In this document: positions 1 to 10,346 of the stretch, in pieces
Layout of the letters: each line of letters starts with the position of its first letter
Position numbering within the stretch: position 1 is the first letter of the stretch
Assembly (NCBI GenBank): GCA_003313425.1
Contig: NHZP01000029.1
Span: 372,001 to 436,000, forward strand
Direction of reading: 5' to 3'
DNA from: Pseudopyrenochaeta lycopersici
Lineage: Eukaryota; Ascomycota; Dothideomycetes; Pleosporales; Pseudopyrenochaetaceae
DNA: 64,000 nucleotides
Position numbers and translations under genes: made by a program
Notes under the pieces: generated by a model
Database searches by the model: none
What the model was told of the DNA's origin: nothing
What the model saw: only the letters and a program-made list of their open reading frames with translations

Positions 1-2212
1 CGTTTAGCCCATTATCCGCGCACCGTACCCATACGCGGGAAGACAAGTTTCGAGTGGAACTACTCCGGGATCTTGGGGCTTAAAGCGTGGCAACTTACAC
101 ATAATCTTGAATATGTCAGCGAGCGACCTTTGCGTAGCACCATTGATCTCAAGCGCATTCATGCTAAAAATTGCCGCTATAAAGGAAGCAGCAGCCTTAT
201 TACGAGTCAGTGTGACGGCTTCCTCTCTGCTGGACATACTTACGTATATAATAGTCGTGACGGTGAATGTGAGAATAACTGAACTCTGCTTGGCAGTCTC
301 TTCTGCATTTCTGCGGGCGAAATGTGCCTCAAGGATAGTCGCTTGCTTCTGTTTCAAGTCTAGAAGATCACCGAGCTATGTCGGCTCAAATTAGGCGATG
401 GCTCGCTGCTGGAATGTATGAAAAATGGGAGTAGAAATAGGAAGTTTACCTTACTGTATACCCTATTTGCTTCATTATATAGCTCTTGTATATCAGATCT
501 TCTGGTATTAAGGATATCCAGAAGACCTCCCACGTTTTGGAGGAGAGGCTGAGGGTTTGCAATGCCCGATGTGCTGGGGGCCAGAGGGTCGGGACTGTTG
601 CGGTGAAATTCATTCCATGAACTGATGATGGATATCTGCTCACCGAATATGGCCAAGATGATGTCGAGTTCATCTATAATATCCTTCGTCTCTCTTAGGC
701 AGTCCATTTCTTCGGTGATATCGATCAATGCGTCAACTTCCTTGCGCATGCTCTCCTCCAGGTCCCCCATTGCATATATGCCCTTGTCAAGCAGATCTTC
801 CAGATCACGTAACTCTGGGGGTGGCGGTGTAGCTTCAGTCGTCCTCTTCTTCGAACGCCACAAGTATCGCAGAGGAGCTTCCAAGAGCTCCTTTCTTCGC
901 TCGTGTAAAGCGTAAATCCTCTGAGAACTTCGCCAGAACCGGTCGGTGTACGAGATCTGATCCCCTGCCTTCGCGAATTATTGGATGGGGCAAGTAGTAA
1001 TCATTGGATGGCCCTACCACTGTTTTAATGGACTCTGCAAATGCGCTGCGGAAATCAAGCCCGTTCGCAGTTTGCAACTTATACGGGTCTGGATGCAATA
1101 TGCTGCTGCACTTGTCTACCACTAGGCAAACAAAATCCTGGGCCTCCATCGACATTCCTGAGCTCGCGATCTCACCTAGGATACTGGTGTAAACGTCCAA
1201 TTCCGAGCTCCTACTCCCCGCCTCAGGGAATGCGGTAATCACACATTCTTCACGAAATGTCCGTGTTAGGATAGATCCGCTTTACAATGGTCTCCTGAGC
1301 GACTTACTTGGTTCGTCAATGCACCAAAGCCACAGTTGGTCTACCATCAATATCAGTCCAGCTGTCCCTGAAAAAACTCCTTCGAAATGGGCTCGAGATT
1401 TCGTAAACCGGTACACGACTTGATCAAGGGCTCTGGTCGCGACTTGATCGTCCGTAAGCGTGTAGTAGAACTGATCGAGCGTACGAGGAGAATGAAACCC
1501 GTCTTGAGATGCGCTCAGATGTCGATCGTCCCGCGACGGTGCACCGGCCACTTGTTCGGCCTTCTGACTTCTTTTTAAATTCTTCTGCCGCCATTTCTCG
1601 TACAACTTGCGACTGGCTCCTGGCTCCGCTAAATTAAGCGCCCCCGCCAAGGGGTCACCAGACAACTTATACTGTTCATATTTTCGAGCGCTTCTCAAAC
1701 GCAAGTAGGGTAGCTTCAATATGTCAGAGGGCGCTGGGAGCATGATAACAAAGTACTTACAAATGTCAGGAAACCCCGAACTTCGGGAAGCTTTGAAAAT
1801 GTTGGTCTTAGGAACATGCTTTTAAAGATCTGTTCGGAACTACCGCACTCTCTTCCGTACCAAATCTGGGTGGGCAGGATGGAATCCGGGGCACGGTTGG
1901 GACGTATTTTCTCAACGAGCTTCTATCGCTGGGCTAGAATATACACTCTTTTCATGGATATGGGATACTGACCTTCACCCATCCCTTGTTATTAGCGGGA
2001 AGATGGACCCAATACCATTCCTCGCGAGAATCGTCCCCTTCTCCAGGTCCGGGTTTCTTTGGCATATACGTATCCAGGTCACCATGAAGCAGCTCATGCA
2101 CGGTTGCAGAACGGATGTCAGGCTCAGCTGTTTGCTGGAATTGAACTATGGTCGCCCGGAGTTCGGAAACGTTCTTTTCCAGGTGTGGAGAGTGAGCAGC
2201 CTGAGAAGACAT
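1..2212 (-). CDS. CorA-like Mg2+ transporter-domain protein (partial, C-terminus off left edge)
   Basis: Multi-exon gene; my exons are 2212-1973, 1922-1761, 1713-1308, 1247-1018, 968-450, 375-244 and 195-99, with frames joining at every intron (47-74 nt). Landmarks of the fungal CorA-like family run in order: WVHLPANNKGWVK, QIWYGREC, RTLDQFYYTLTD, LMVDQLWLWCIDE, VITAFPEAG, a helical stretch with DIIDELDIILAIF, LGDLLDLKQKQA, FARRNAEETAKQ, and the first membrane helix (LTFTVTTII...ASFIAAIFSMNALEI). The 48-nt intron 196-243 is in frame; without removing it the helix is interrupted by a polar insert. After DIFKIM a GTAAGT donor lies at 98-93 and the expected second membrane helix is not found before the edge, so the gene very probably continues off the window. 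If it were read straight through it would stop at position 4. Ion transport is inferred from the fold only; many fungal members lack a proven substrate. It is head to head with the ankyrin gene. Confidence 0.8.
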
Positions 2213-3398
2213 AATGTACCTGCTTCTTTACGAAAGACCGGGTGGAGGGGTGGAACCGGGGGCATGCGGAGCACGCTGTTCCTGCTGATAAAAGTGAAAA
2301 ATTTGCAAACTGAAAAGGAAGAAATCGTGGTACCTGAACGATAGAGGAGGTATATTGGATGCTTCCCTAGAGTAAATCGAGGATGGAGTGGAGATTGCAA
2401 CGAGAAGGGAAAAGTGATCCGTACTATCCAGTCCCAGGCCGCATGCGCAATGCCCACTAGACTAAAGCGGGTAGTACCGTCAGGATTCAGCACAATGGGA
2501 CTACCCATAGAAGAAACTGCAGTAGGGCAAAAAGAGCCAATTATTTCTTTTCTCCCGACGACTCGGTAAAGTGTACCGGGAAATCGTGACAGTGGCTGCT
2601 TGATATCAGCGGGTTCCAATGTATGTTACTGTGCATGGGTGGCGTTCATTCTCCAATTGGAAATGATAACGGCATATCTATCGTTTCGACTCCTTCCTCT
2701 ACTCGGCTGGTGACCACGCTTGTGTGATTGTGCGGGCCAAGCAATTTATGAGCCGTGCATCTATGCCCGAGTGAATGCAAATAAAGAGAGTATGCTGCGT
2801 CATGCATTCGAGCACTGTACGCACCGTGAATCGGTGTAGTCATGGTCCGAGAGCTTTTAAGCAATCTGTCGGCGAACTGCATGAGGCCGCGTTCGTCTCA
2901 CCGGAAGGCCCAACGACCACGTCAGGCAATGCATGCATGGGCAGCTAGTAGCTAAAAGAGCCGGGATTGGGTAGCGCTTCAATGTGCGGCTGAAGCAAAG
3001 CGGGGTACCGTATTCCACCACTTGGCGCTAAACACACTCAGCACTCCTTTTTTCTTAGCTGGCTCGGTGGATTGGTGTCGTTCTTGGCGGCCTCGGATCC
3101 CTTATTAGGGCACTATCCTTGTGCCAATTTTTTCCCCAGTTTGCAAGGAAACAGCAGTGTCACCAACAAAGGAAGGTAGGGAAGTGGGTGCGCCATGAAA
3201 ACCATTTAAGATATCGTTACATACATAGCATCCACTTAGAGCCAGTGCAAGGAAAAATTCTGGAGGGCTAATAGGGCAATCGTCGATCATTTCGCTGACT
3301 TGCCGGCTGGCAATTATGTCATCCATTCTTTCATTCTGCAAGTTTAATTCTCAGGCTATTCACTCCGCTTGAGACGGACCACTTCTTGCCCAATAGCG
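2213..3398. other. Intergenic spacer between two divergent genes
   Basis: About 1.2 kb separating the starts of the CorA-like gene (minus) and the ankyrin gene (plus). Open frames here are short and show no family motif. It should hold both promoters, but I see no convincing TATA box or operator. An upstream exon of the ankyrin gene could be hidden here; I could not identify one. Confidence 0.5.
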
Positions 3399-6300
3399 AT
3401 GAGTTCTCGGCACAAAGGTGCGAAAAACGAAGAGATGAATCCGATGCGGCAACTTCAAGGAAAGGACGTCAACATGGACGTACAGGAGGAAAAAGACGGC
3501 TCTACGACATTAACATGGGCCGCCAGGAGCGGGGCTGAGGCATTGATGAGGCGGATAATTGAGGAGGGCGTCAGTCCAGACTCCACGGACAGTAGTGGCC
3601 GGACGCCGCTGTCGTGGGCGTCAGAGAACGGGCACGAGGTGGTGGTGAAGCTGCTACTCGCAACAGATGGCGTCAATCCGGACTATACGGATAGTAGTGG
3701 TCGAACGCCGCTGTCGTGGGCGTCAGAGAACGGGAAAGAGGCGGTGGTGAAGCTGCTGCTCATGACAGACAGAGTCAATCCTGACTCTGAGGACAATAGC
3801 GGCCAGACACCACTGTCGTGGGCCTCAGAGAATGGACACAAGGTAGTAATAGAGCTACTGCTCGCAACGGAAGGCGTCAATCCAGACTCTAGGGACGATA
3901 GTGGTCGGACACCACTATGGTGGGCTATTATGAATGGGCACGAGGCAGTGGCGAAGCTGCTACTCACAACAGGTCACATCAATCCAAACTCTAAAGATAT
4001 ATTCGGTCGGACACCTCTGCCTCGGGCGGCTCAGAATGGACTTAAGGCAGTAGTGAAGCTGCTGCTTAACTCAGGTGCTGACGTAAACTCTGTAGATGAG
4101 AGTGATCGAACGCCACTATCATGGGCTTCAGGGAACGGGAATAAGGCGGTGGTGAAGCTGTTGCTTGCAGCAGACGGTGTTAATCTAGAGTCTATGGATA
4201 ACAGTGGTCGGACACCGCTATCGTGGGCCTCAGGGAACGGGCACGAGGCGGTGGTGAAGCTGCTGCTCGCAACGGATGTTGTCAACCCAGAGTCTACGGA
4301 TAACAGTGGTCGGACACCGCTATCATGGGCCTCAGAGAACGGGCACGAGCTAATAGTAAAGCGGCTACTTGCAACAGACGGTGTCAATGCAGACTCAATA
4401 GATAGTAATGGTTGGACACCACTATCGCGGGCCTCAGGGAAAGGACATCAAGCAGTGGTGCAGCTCTTACTCGCAACAAGCCTCGCCAATCCAGACTTTA
4501 AAGATATATCCGGTCAGACACCGCTGTCATGGGCCTCAGAGAACGGGCAGGAGGAAGTGGTGAAGCTGTTACTCGCAACGGACGGCGTCAATCCAGAGTC
4601 TACGGATAAAAGTGGTCGGACACCGCTATCGTGGGCATCAGGGAACGGGCATGAGACGGTAGTGAAGCTGCTACTCGCAACGAGCGGCGTTAATCCAGAG
4701 ACTATAGATAACAGTGGTCAGACACCGCTGTCGTGGGCCGCAGAGAACGGGCAGGAGGCAGTAGTGAAGCTGCTGCTCGCAGTGGATGGCGTCAACCCTG
4801 ACCCTAACGATGATACCGGTCAGACACCGTTATCGCGGGCTATTGTTAACGGACATGAGGCGGTAGTAAAGCTTTTGCTCACAACAGACGGCATTAATCT
4901 AGAGACTACGGATGAAAGTGGTCGGACACCATTATCATGGGCCTCAGAAAACGGGTATGAGGCAGTAGTAAAGCTATTGCTCGCAACGGACGGTATTAAT
5001 CTAGATTCTCCAGATGAAAATGGTCGGACACCTCTATGGTGGGCCGTTTGGAACAGGCACCAGGTGGTTGTGAAGCTACTGCTCGCAACAGGTCGCGTCA
5101 ATCCGAACTCTAAGGATACATTTGGCCGGACACCACTGTCGTGGGCCTCGAGGAACGGGCATGAGGCGGTGGTAAAGTTGCTTCTCACAATGAGCGGCAT
5201 TAATCTAGAGCCTAAGGATATATCCAATCAGACACCGCTATCTTGGGCCTCAAGGAACGGAAACGAGGCGGTGGTGAAACTGTTACTCGCAACAGACGGC
5301 GTCAATCCAGAGTCTACGGATGAAAGTGGTCGGACACCGCTATCATGGGCCTCAGGGAACGGGAAAGAGGCGGTGGTGAGGCTACTACTCACAATAGGTC
5401 GCGTTGATCCGAACTCTAAGGATACATTTGGCCGGACACCGCTATCATGGGCCTCAGAGAACGGGCACGAGGTAGTAATAAAGCTACTGCTCACAATAGA
5501 CGGCGTCAATCCAGACTCTAGGGACGATAGTGGTCGGACACCACTATGGTGGGCTATTGTAAATGGGCATGAGGCGGTGGCGAAGCTACTACTCATAACA
5601 GGTCGCGTCAATCCGAACTCTAAAGATATGTTTGGTAGGACACCTCTGCCCCAGGCGGCTCAGAACGGGCTTGAGGCAGTAGTGAAGCTACTACTCAACT
5701 TAGGTGCCGACGTAAACTCCGTAGATGAGAGCGATCGAACGCCACTATCATGGGCTTCAGAGAACGGGCACGAGGCGGTGGTGAAGCTGTTGCTTGCAAC
5801 GGACGGCGTCAATCTAGAGTCTACGGATGAAAGTGGTCGGACACCACTATGGTGGGCTGTTTGGAACGGGCACCAAGTGGTGGCGAAGCTGCTGCTCGCA
5901 ACAGGTCGCGTTAATCCGAACTCTAAAGATACGTTCGGTCGGACACCTCTGCCCCGGGCGGCTCAGAACGGGCTCAAGGCGGTAGTGAAGCTGCTGCTTA
6001 ACTCAGGTGCCGACGTAAACTCTGTGGATGAGAGCGATCGAACGCCACTATCATGGGCTTCAGGGAACGGGCACGAGACGGTGGTGGAGCTGCTGCTCGC
6101 AACGGACGGCGTCAATCTAGAGTCTACGGATGAAAGTGGTCGGACACCGCTATCGTGGGCCTCAGGGAACGGGTATGAGGCGGTAGTGAAGCTGCTGCTC
6201 GCAACAGGTCGCGTCAATCCAAACTCTAAAGATATGTTCAGTCGGACACCTCTACCCTGGGCGGCTCAGAGCGGGCATGAGGCGGTAGTGAAGCTGCTGC

Positions 6301-7727
6301 TTAACTCAGGTGCTGACGTGAACTCCGTAGATGAGAGCGATCGAACGCCGCTATCATGGGCTTCAGGGAACGGGCACGAGGCGGTGGTGAAGCTGCTGCT
6401 CGCAACGGACGGCGTCAATCTAGAGTCTACGGATAATAGTGGTCGGACACCGCTGTCTTGGGCTTCCGGGAACGGGCACGAGGCGGTGGTGAATCTGCTA
6501 CTCACAACGGACGGCGTCAATCCAGAGTCTACAGATAATAGTGGTCGGACACCTCTATGGTGGGCTGTTGGGGCTAGGCATGAAGCGGTAGCGGAGCTGC
6601 TACTCGCGAAAGCCGACATTAAGGCAAATCCCAAGGACAAACTCCATCAGACGCTGTCGCGGGCTGCCCAGAACGGGCACGAGGCGGTGGTGAAGCTGCT
6701 GCTCGCAACGGACGGCGTCAATCCAGAGTCTACGGATGAAAGTAGTCGGACACCGCTATCGTGGGCCTCTGAGAACGGGCACGAAGCGGTGGTGAAGCTG
6801 CTGCTCGCAACAGGTCGCGCCGATCCGAACTCTAAGGATACATTTGGCCGGACACCGCTATCGTGGGCCTCAGAGAACGGGCATGAAGCAGTGGTAAAAC
6901 TACTGCTCGTAACAGGTAGCATTAATCCAGACTCTATAGATAAAAGTGGTCGGACACCGCTATCGCGGGCTTCAGGGAACGGGCATGAGGCGGTGGTGAA
7001 GCTGCTGCTCGTAATGGACGGCATTAGTCTAGAGTCTATGGATGAAAGCGGTCAGACACCGCTATCATGGGCCTCAGGGAACGGGAATGAGGCGGTGGTG
7101 AAGCTGCTACTCGCAATGAACGGCATTAATCCAGAGTCTACGGATAATAGTGGTCGGACACCGCTATCGTGGGCTTCAGGGAACGGGCATAAGGAGGTAG
7201 TGAAGCTGTTGCTCACAACAAACGGCGTCAATCTAGAGTCTATGGATGAAAGTGGTCGGACACCGCTATCATGGGCCTCAGGGAATGAGAAAGAGGCGGT
7301 GGTGAAGCTGCTACTCGCAACGAACGGCGTCAATCCAGAGTCTACGGATAAAAGTGGACGGACACCGCTATCATGGGCTTCAGGGAACGGGCACAAGGCG
7401 TTGGTGAATCTGCTACTCGCAACGAACGGTGTCAATCCAAAGTCTACGGATAAAAGTGGTCGGTCACCGGGATCATGGGCCTTAAAGAATGGGCACAAGG
7501 CGGTGGCACAGTTGCTGCTCGGAACGGACAACATCAACCCGGACTCTATGGATAAAAGTGTTCAGACACCACAGCAGCGGGCTGAAGGGAGTGGTAGAGA
7601 GGCTGCGGTGAGCCCGTTGCGCCCAAGATCTCCATCCCCGCAGAAATATCCGCACTTACGTGAACGGGATTCGGTGGGCCCTTTTCTGCGCCTCTTTGGG
7701 ATTTGTTGCAGAGTCCGCGACAAGTGA
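3399..7727 (+). CDS. Giant ankyrin-repeat protein (about 40 repeats, 1442 aa)
   Basis: Single uninterrupted frame. I start at ATG 3399 because the upstream in-frame codon at 3369 is TTG. After about 35 polar residues the protein is almost wholly ankyrin repeats with consensus TPLSWASENGHEAVVKLLL followed by ATDGVNPESTDESGR, 33-34 residues each, about 40 copies. The end is a short basic, proline-rich tail (SPLRPRSPSPQ). Ankyrin arrays are protein-binding solenoids and no catalytic domain is visible, so the partner is unknown. In fungi such arrays are often the C-terminal sensor of NLR-like proteins or are fused to CorA-like domains. Here no NACHT or effector domain is seen in the same frame, while a CorA-like gene lies divergently upstream. 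Repeats are unusually alike at DNA level and show a higher-order pattern. A missing 5' exon cannot be excluded. Confidence 0.85.
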   Translation: MSSRHKGAKNEEMNPMRQLQGKDVNMDVQEEKDGSTTLTWAARSGAEALMRRIIEEGVSPDSTDSSGRTPLSWASENGHEVVVKLLLATDGVNPDYTDSSGRTPLSWASENGKEAVVKLLLMTDRVNPDSEDNSGQTPLSWASENGHKVVIELLLATEGVNPDSRDDSGRTPLWWAIMNGHEAVAKLLLTTGHINPNSKDIFGRTPLPRAAQNGLKAVVKLLLNSGADVNSVDESDRTPLSWASGNGNKAVVKLLLAADGVNLESMDNSGRTPLSWASGNGHEAVVKLLLATDVVNPESTDNSGRTPLSWASENGHELIVKRLLATDGVNADSIDSNGWTPLSRASGKGHQAVVQLLLATSLANPDFKDISGQTPLSWASENGQEEVVKLLLATDGVNPESTDKSGRTPLSWASGNGHETVVKLLLATSGVNPETIDNSGQTPLSWAAENGQEAVVKLLLAVDGVNPDPNDDTGQTPLSRAIVNGHEAVVKLLLTTDGINLETTDESGRTPLSWASENGYEAVVKLLLATDGINLDSPDENGRTPLWWAVWNRHQVVVKLLLATGRVNPNSKDTFGRTPLSWASRNGHEAVVKLLLTMSGINLEPKDISNQTPLSWASRNGNEAVVKLLLATDGVNPESTDESGRTPLSWASGNGKEAVVRLLLTIGRVDPNSKDTFGRTPLSWASENGHEVVIKLLLTIDGVNPDSRDDSGRTPLWWAIVNGHEAVAKLLLITGRVNPNSKDMFGRTPLPQAAQNGLEAVVKLLLNLGADVNSVDESDRTPLSWASENGHEAVVKLLLATDGVNLESTDESGRTPLWWAVWNGHQVVAKLLLATGRVNPNSKDTFGRTPLPRAAQNGLKAVVKLLLNSGADVNSVDESDRTPLSWASGNGHETVVELLLATDGVNLESTDESGRTPLSWASGNGYEAVVKLLLATGRVNPNSKDMFSRTPLPWAAQSGHEAVVKLLLNSGADVNSVDESDRTPLSWASGNGHEAVVKLLLATDGVNLESTDNSGRTPLSWASGNGHEAVVNLLLTTDGVNPESTDNSGRTPLWWAVGARHEAVAELLLAKADIKANPKDKLHQTLSRAAQNGHEAVVKLLLATDGVNPESTDESSRTPLSWASENGHEAVVKLLLATGRADPNSKDTFGRTPLSWASENGHEAVVKLLLVTGSINPDSIDKSGRTPLSRASGNGHEAVVKLLLVMDGISLESMDESGQTPLSWASGNGNEAVVKLLLAMNGINPESTDNSGRTPLSWASGNGHKEVVKLLLTTNGVNLESMDESGRTPLSWASGNEKEAVVKLLLATNGVNPESTDKSGRTPLSWASGNGHKALVNLLLATNGVNPKSTDKSGRSPGSWALKNGHKAVAQLLLGTDNINPDSMDKSVQTPQQRAEGSGREAAVSPLRPRSPSPQKYPHLRERDSVGPFLRLFGICCRVRDK
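3500..7566 (+). repeat. Coding tandem repeat, 99-102 bp period, with three-repeat higher-order unit
   Basis: The ankyrin array is a coding minisatellite of about 40 units. A distinctive 33-residue unit ending SGADVNSVDESDR (or LGADVNSVDESDR) recurs four times, near 4070, 5700, 6003 and 6306. The last three are spaced 303 bp apart, that is every third repeat, so blocks of three were duplicated. The WWA-type unit next to it (TPLWWAI/TPLWWAV) recurs near 3913, 5542 and 5847. This pattern points to unequal exchange within the array. Confidence 0.9.
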
Positions 7728-8300
7728 TACGCTGTAGCATCTGGTACAACGCCCGACAATCGGTGTGTCTTTCAGCGCGGATGGCTTTGAAACTTTAAAT
7801 GAGTGGCAGATGGAGGATATAGAGATAGGTGTTTAACGCTGCTTTAATAGTAGATACAGAGCCAGTGCAAATATAGAATGGGCCGAGTAGTGTAAGCAAG
7901 GGTATAGGGACTGGTACGGTAATAAAGTTGACTTAGCGCCATATATCGCCATCGGACGCAGGGAGGGCGGCCGACCCGCACCTACCATGATCTTGCCGTG
8001 AACGTCTAGAATGAATGGTGTTAGGAAGAGATATAACCATCGTTTCTAGTGACAGAACAGCATAGAGCCCTAGACAGTGTAGTACCTTACTAAGCATAGC
8101 TACTATTATAGCTCTGCTATACATCGCAAACATAAACAATCTAAACCCCTTATATCCCTTACATGTTAAAGTAAAGCACGTCTCTATAACCCTAAAGATT
8201 GCAGTGCTTATGTAGGGAGCTGTTTATTATTTAACTATACGACAGCTGTATTACTACTAGGGCTGTACTACTCTATCCTATCTTATAATTATATTCCCCT
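7728..8300. other. Gene-free flank of the ankyrin gene
   Basis: No supported gene. From about 8000 the DNA becomes AT-rich with many TA steps and short stop-filled frames, grading into the mobile-element relic downstream. Confidence 0.4.
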
Positions 8301-8329
8301 TCTACAAGCTAAGACTAGAGGCTTTTTGT

Positions 8330-8720
8330 TCAGTTAGCAGAGGGGCATTAGTCAGTTTCAGAGCTTAAGGGTGAGGAAGCTATCAAGGTCATTGTGCGTT
8401 AGACCGCATCTTAAAGTGCGTAGGATAGCTGTGTTAAAGCTGCTTTAACGCTGGAAACACGTTAGCTAACTAAGAAGCGCCGTAGCTATGCAGATCTTAG
8501 CACTGCTCCTAATCCCAAAGCCAGGTTTAATCATATTCTAAGCGCACGTGCGATCCGCACAGCCACTAAGAAGTGCAGGGTCATCTCGCATTAGCTAGAA
8601 TTAGGGATTTGCTTCTGTAGAAGTACTAATTAACATAGCAGCCCTGCATAAATTTGCCTGCGACAGCGCGCACTTAGGCTAATAATAGCTCTGAACATTA
8701 GAGGGAGGTTCTAAGGCTTA
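8330..8720 (+). pseudogene. RIP-degraded Tc1/mariner-type transposase relic
   Basis: One frame reads 41 codons without a stop (8469-8591). It includes TKKRRSYADL, STAPNPKARFNHILS and ARAIRTATKKCR, which resembles the helix-turn-helix linker region of fungal Tc1/mariner-type transposases, and then HxLELGIC. Around it the same frame is cut by TAG and TAA codons. These stops can arise from CAG, CAA or TGG by C-to-T change on either strand, as in RIP. The catalytic DDE part is not recognisable; the DNA that follows is extremely TA-rich. Family assignment rests on pattern memory and is moderate. Confidence 0.45.
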
Positions 8721-9000
8721 GATAAGGCTATTCTATAAAAATTTAGAGTATTAAAGACTTAATATTAGCGCTATAGGGATAAAGGTCTACTATACTATAA
8801 AAGAAGGTGCTGTATAAATCTAGCTTAGAGGTAATTTATAATTATAATTTTTAGGAAAGAGTATATTATAGATATTTAGGATTAGCTATAGTAGATTATT
8901 TCTATTAAATTATAGTAATATTTATTATGCGTATAAGTTTTCTAGTTGCTAAAAGTTAAAGTACCCCTTAATTGTCTCGCCACACAGTAGGTGACGTTAC
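8720..9000. other. TpA-rich block, probable RIP-mutated repeat
   Basis: A block dominated by TA dinucleotides and A/T runs, unlike the neighbouring genes. This is the composition expected of the more heavily mutated part of a repeat after RIP. No coding frame survives. Confidence 0.45.
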
Positions 9001-9481
9001 TAAATGATTTAAGCTTACTGATATTACTATAAGTGAAGAAGAAAGTTAAGCTACTCCAGCTATTGTCAGGCCACGAGGCTGAGAGAGCCCTGCGTGCGAG
9101 GTCGCCGTGCTCAGCAGCCTGTATCCTTGATTAATGAGTAAATTACTAATGCAATTATTCTGTTCAGCGTGATCTGCGATAGCAGATCGCTGTTACCTTT
9201 TTGGTTGGCTTAGCGCAGTGCAAGGAGACCCGCGTTCTGACAGCTACCCCGTGCATCTCGCTTTGCAGTGGGTGACATTACCTGTGGATTTTCTTGGTAC
9301 AGAGTGGGTTTCTCTACGTAGTGAGTGATATTAAGTTACTATAAGAATCTGTAGCCCTTTGATAGTCGTTGCTTGTGCTGTGATAACGGCCATTCGTCGG
9401 CTTTCGCCCCCCAGGGATCTTCATTACCCTGGGGGAATGGTAGATCGCATTATAGTGAGGCCAAGTGAGGCCAAGTGAAGC
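9000..9481. other. Gene-free stretch, possible repeat remnant
   Basis: No frame of interest. Base composition returns to normal by about 9230. It may be the tail of the degraded element. Confidence 0.3.
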
Positions 9482-9943
9482 CTACCAGTATCCTAAATTA
9501 ATTTTCCAAATGCCTCGCACAGTTCTTTGGCGGTCCGAGCTCATTATGTCTCTTTTAAATTTCTCCTCAGCAGCAGGCTGTATGCATACCGTCCGAGCTT
9601 TCTCATCGTCTCGTACTTTATCGTTCAACGCTTCTTCGCTTAGTATAGTTGCTGCTTTTACAATACTCTTCAACTTCAGGTCTCGGTCAATATCCCCTTT
9701 TCTCCGCCCAGGTCTGGCATCATCGAGAAGCTGCTCGTCCATCCACTCGTTACCGTCTAATTCTATCCAATCAAATGCAATGAGTTCTTTTTGTTCGGGC
9801 GCGACTTGGGAAGTGGCAAGCTCTTCCGAGTCATCCAAAACATCGGGGACAATATGGTGAAAGCACTGTACAGGAAACTTACCGTCGGTATGGGGGCTGG
9901 GTACACCACTGGACGGTTTATCGTGGGAATTTTTGGTTGACAT
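9482..9943 (-). CDS. Hypothetical acidic protein, 153 aa
   Basis: Open frame whose first convincing methionine is at 9943 (MSTKNSHDKPSS); an alternative start at 10039 adds 32 residues. The sequence is polar and charged, with an acidic middle (FDWIELDGNEWMDEQLLDDA) and a Lys/Arg-rich helical C-terminal half. No signal peptide, membrane segment or known motif is seen. A GTAAGT inside the frame near 9883 could be a donor, so the model may be incomplete. It sits beside repeat-derived DNA and may be a lineage-specific gene or chance. Confidence 0.35.
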   Translation of the reverse strand: MSTKNSHDKPSSGVPSPHTDGKFPVQCFHHIVPDVLDDSEELATSQVAPEQKELIAFDWIELDGNEWMDEQLLDDARPGRRKGDIDRDLKLKSIVKAATILSEEALNDKVRDDEKARTVCIQPAAEEKFKRDIMSSDRQRTVRGIWKINLGYW

Positions 9944-10346
9944 GCTGGATAATATCTGATTCAATTTTCTATTAGAGCAATTATAACTAGAAATTGATGC
10001 TCTGGGAACTGAATTTATATCAAAACGATTTAGCACCACCTAAAGATATTGTGAAGCCACTATGCGGCAACCTGGACTTTGCAAAACTTTGTGAACCCAC
10101 AGTGTCCGCCAACTTAATAAATGCGAGTGTTCTAGAGGGTCCCACTTAGGCGTCCTCTGATCCACTGTTCAAGGCTGATATCCGGAGTAGTTATATTATG
10201 TGGATAAATAGGGATAGCGTAGAATAGTTTGGAAAAGGCCACGCATATAATGGTAGAATCGGTTGAATTGGATGAACTAACTCCAAACTTGCATTATGAA
10301 GGGGGTATCGCACTAGCCTATAAAATAATATCAGAATTGAAGTGTT

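Noticed and set aside
835..1242. Apparent frame break in the CorA-like gene near 960-1020
   Set aside because: A 49-nt intron (969-1017) joins SIKTV to AGDQISYTDRF in the frame of the family.
2146..2619. 157-codon minus-strand frame upstream of the CorA-like start
   Set aside because: Overlaps the first CorA exon in another frame and has no family pattern; it reads like promoter DNA.
3683..7537. Series of 94-161 codon minus-strand frames through the ankyrin array
   Set aside because: They are the periodic antisense of the repeats (SSFTTASCPFPEAHDSGV pattern) with no independent start or motif.
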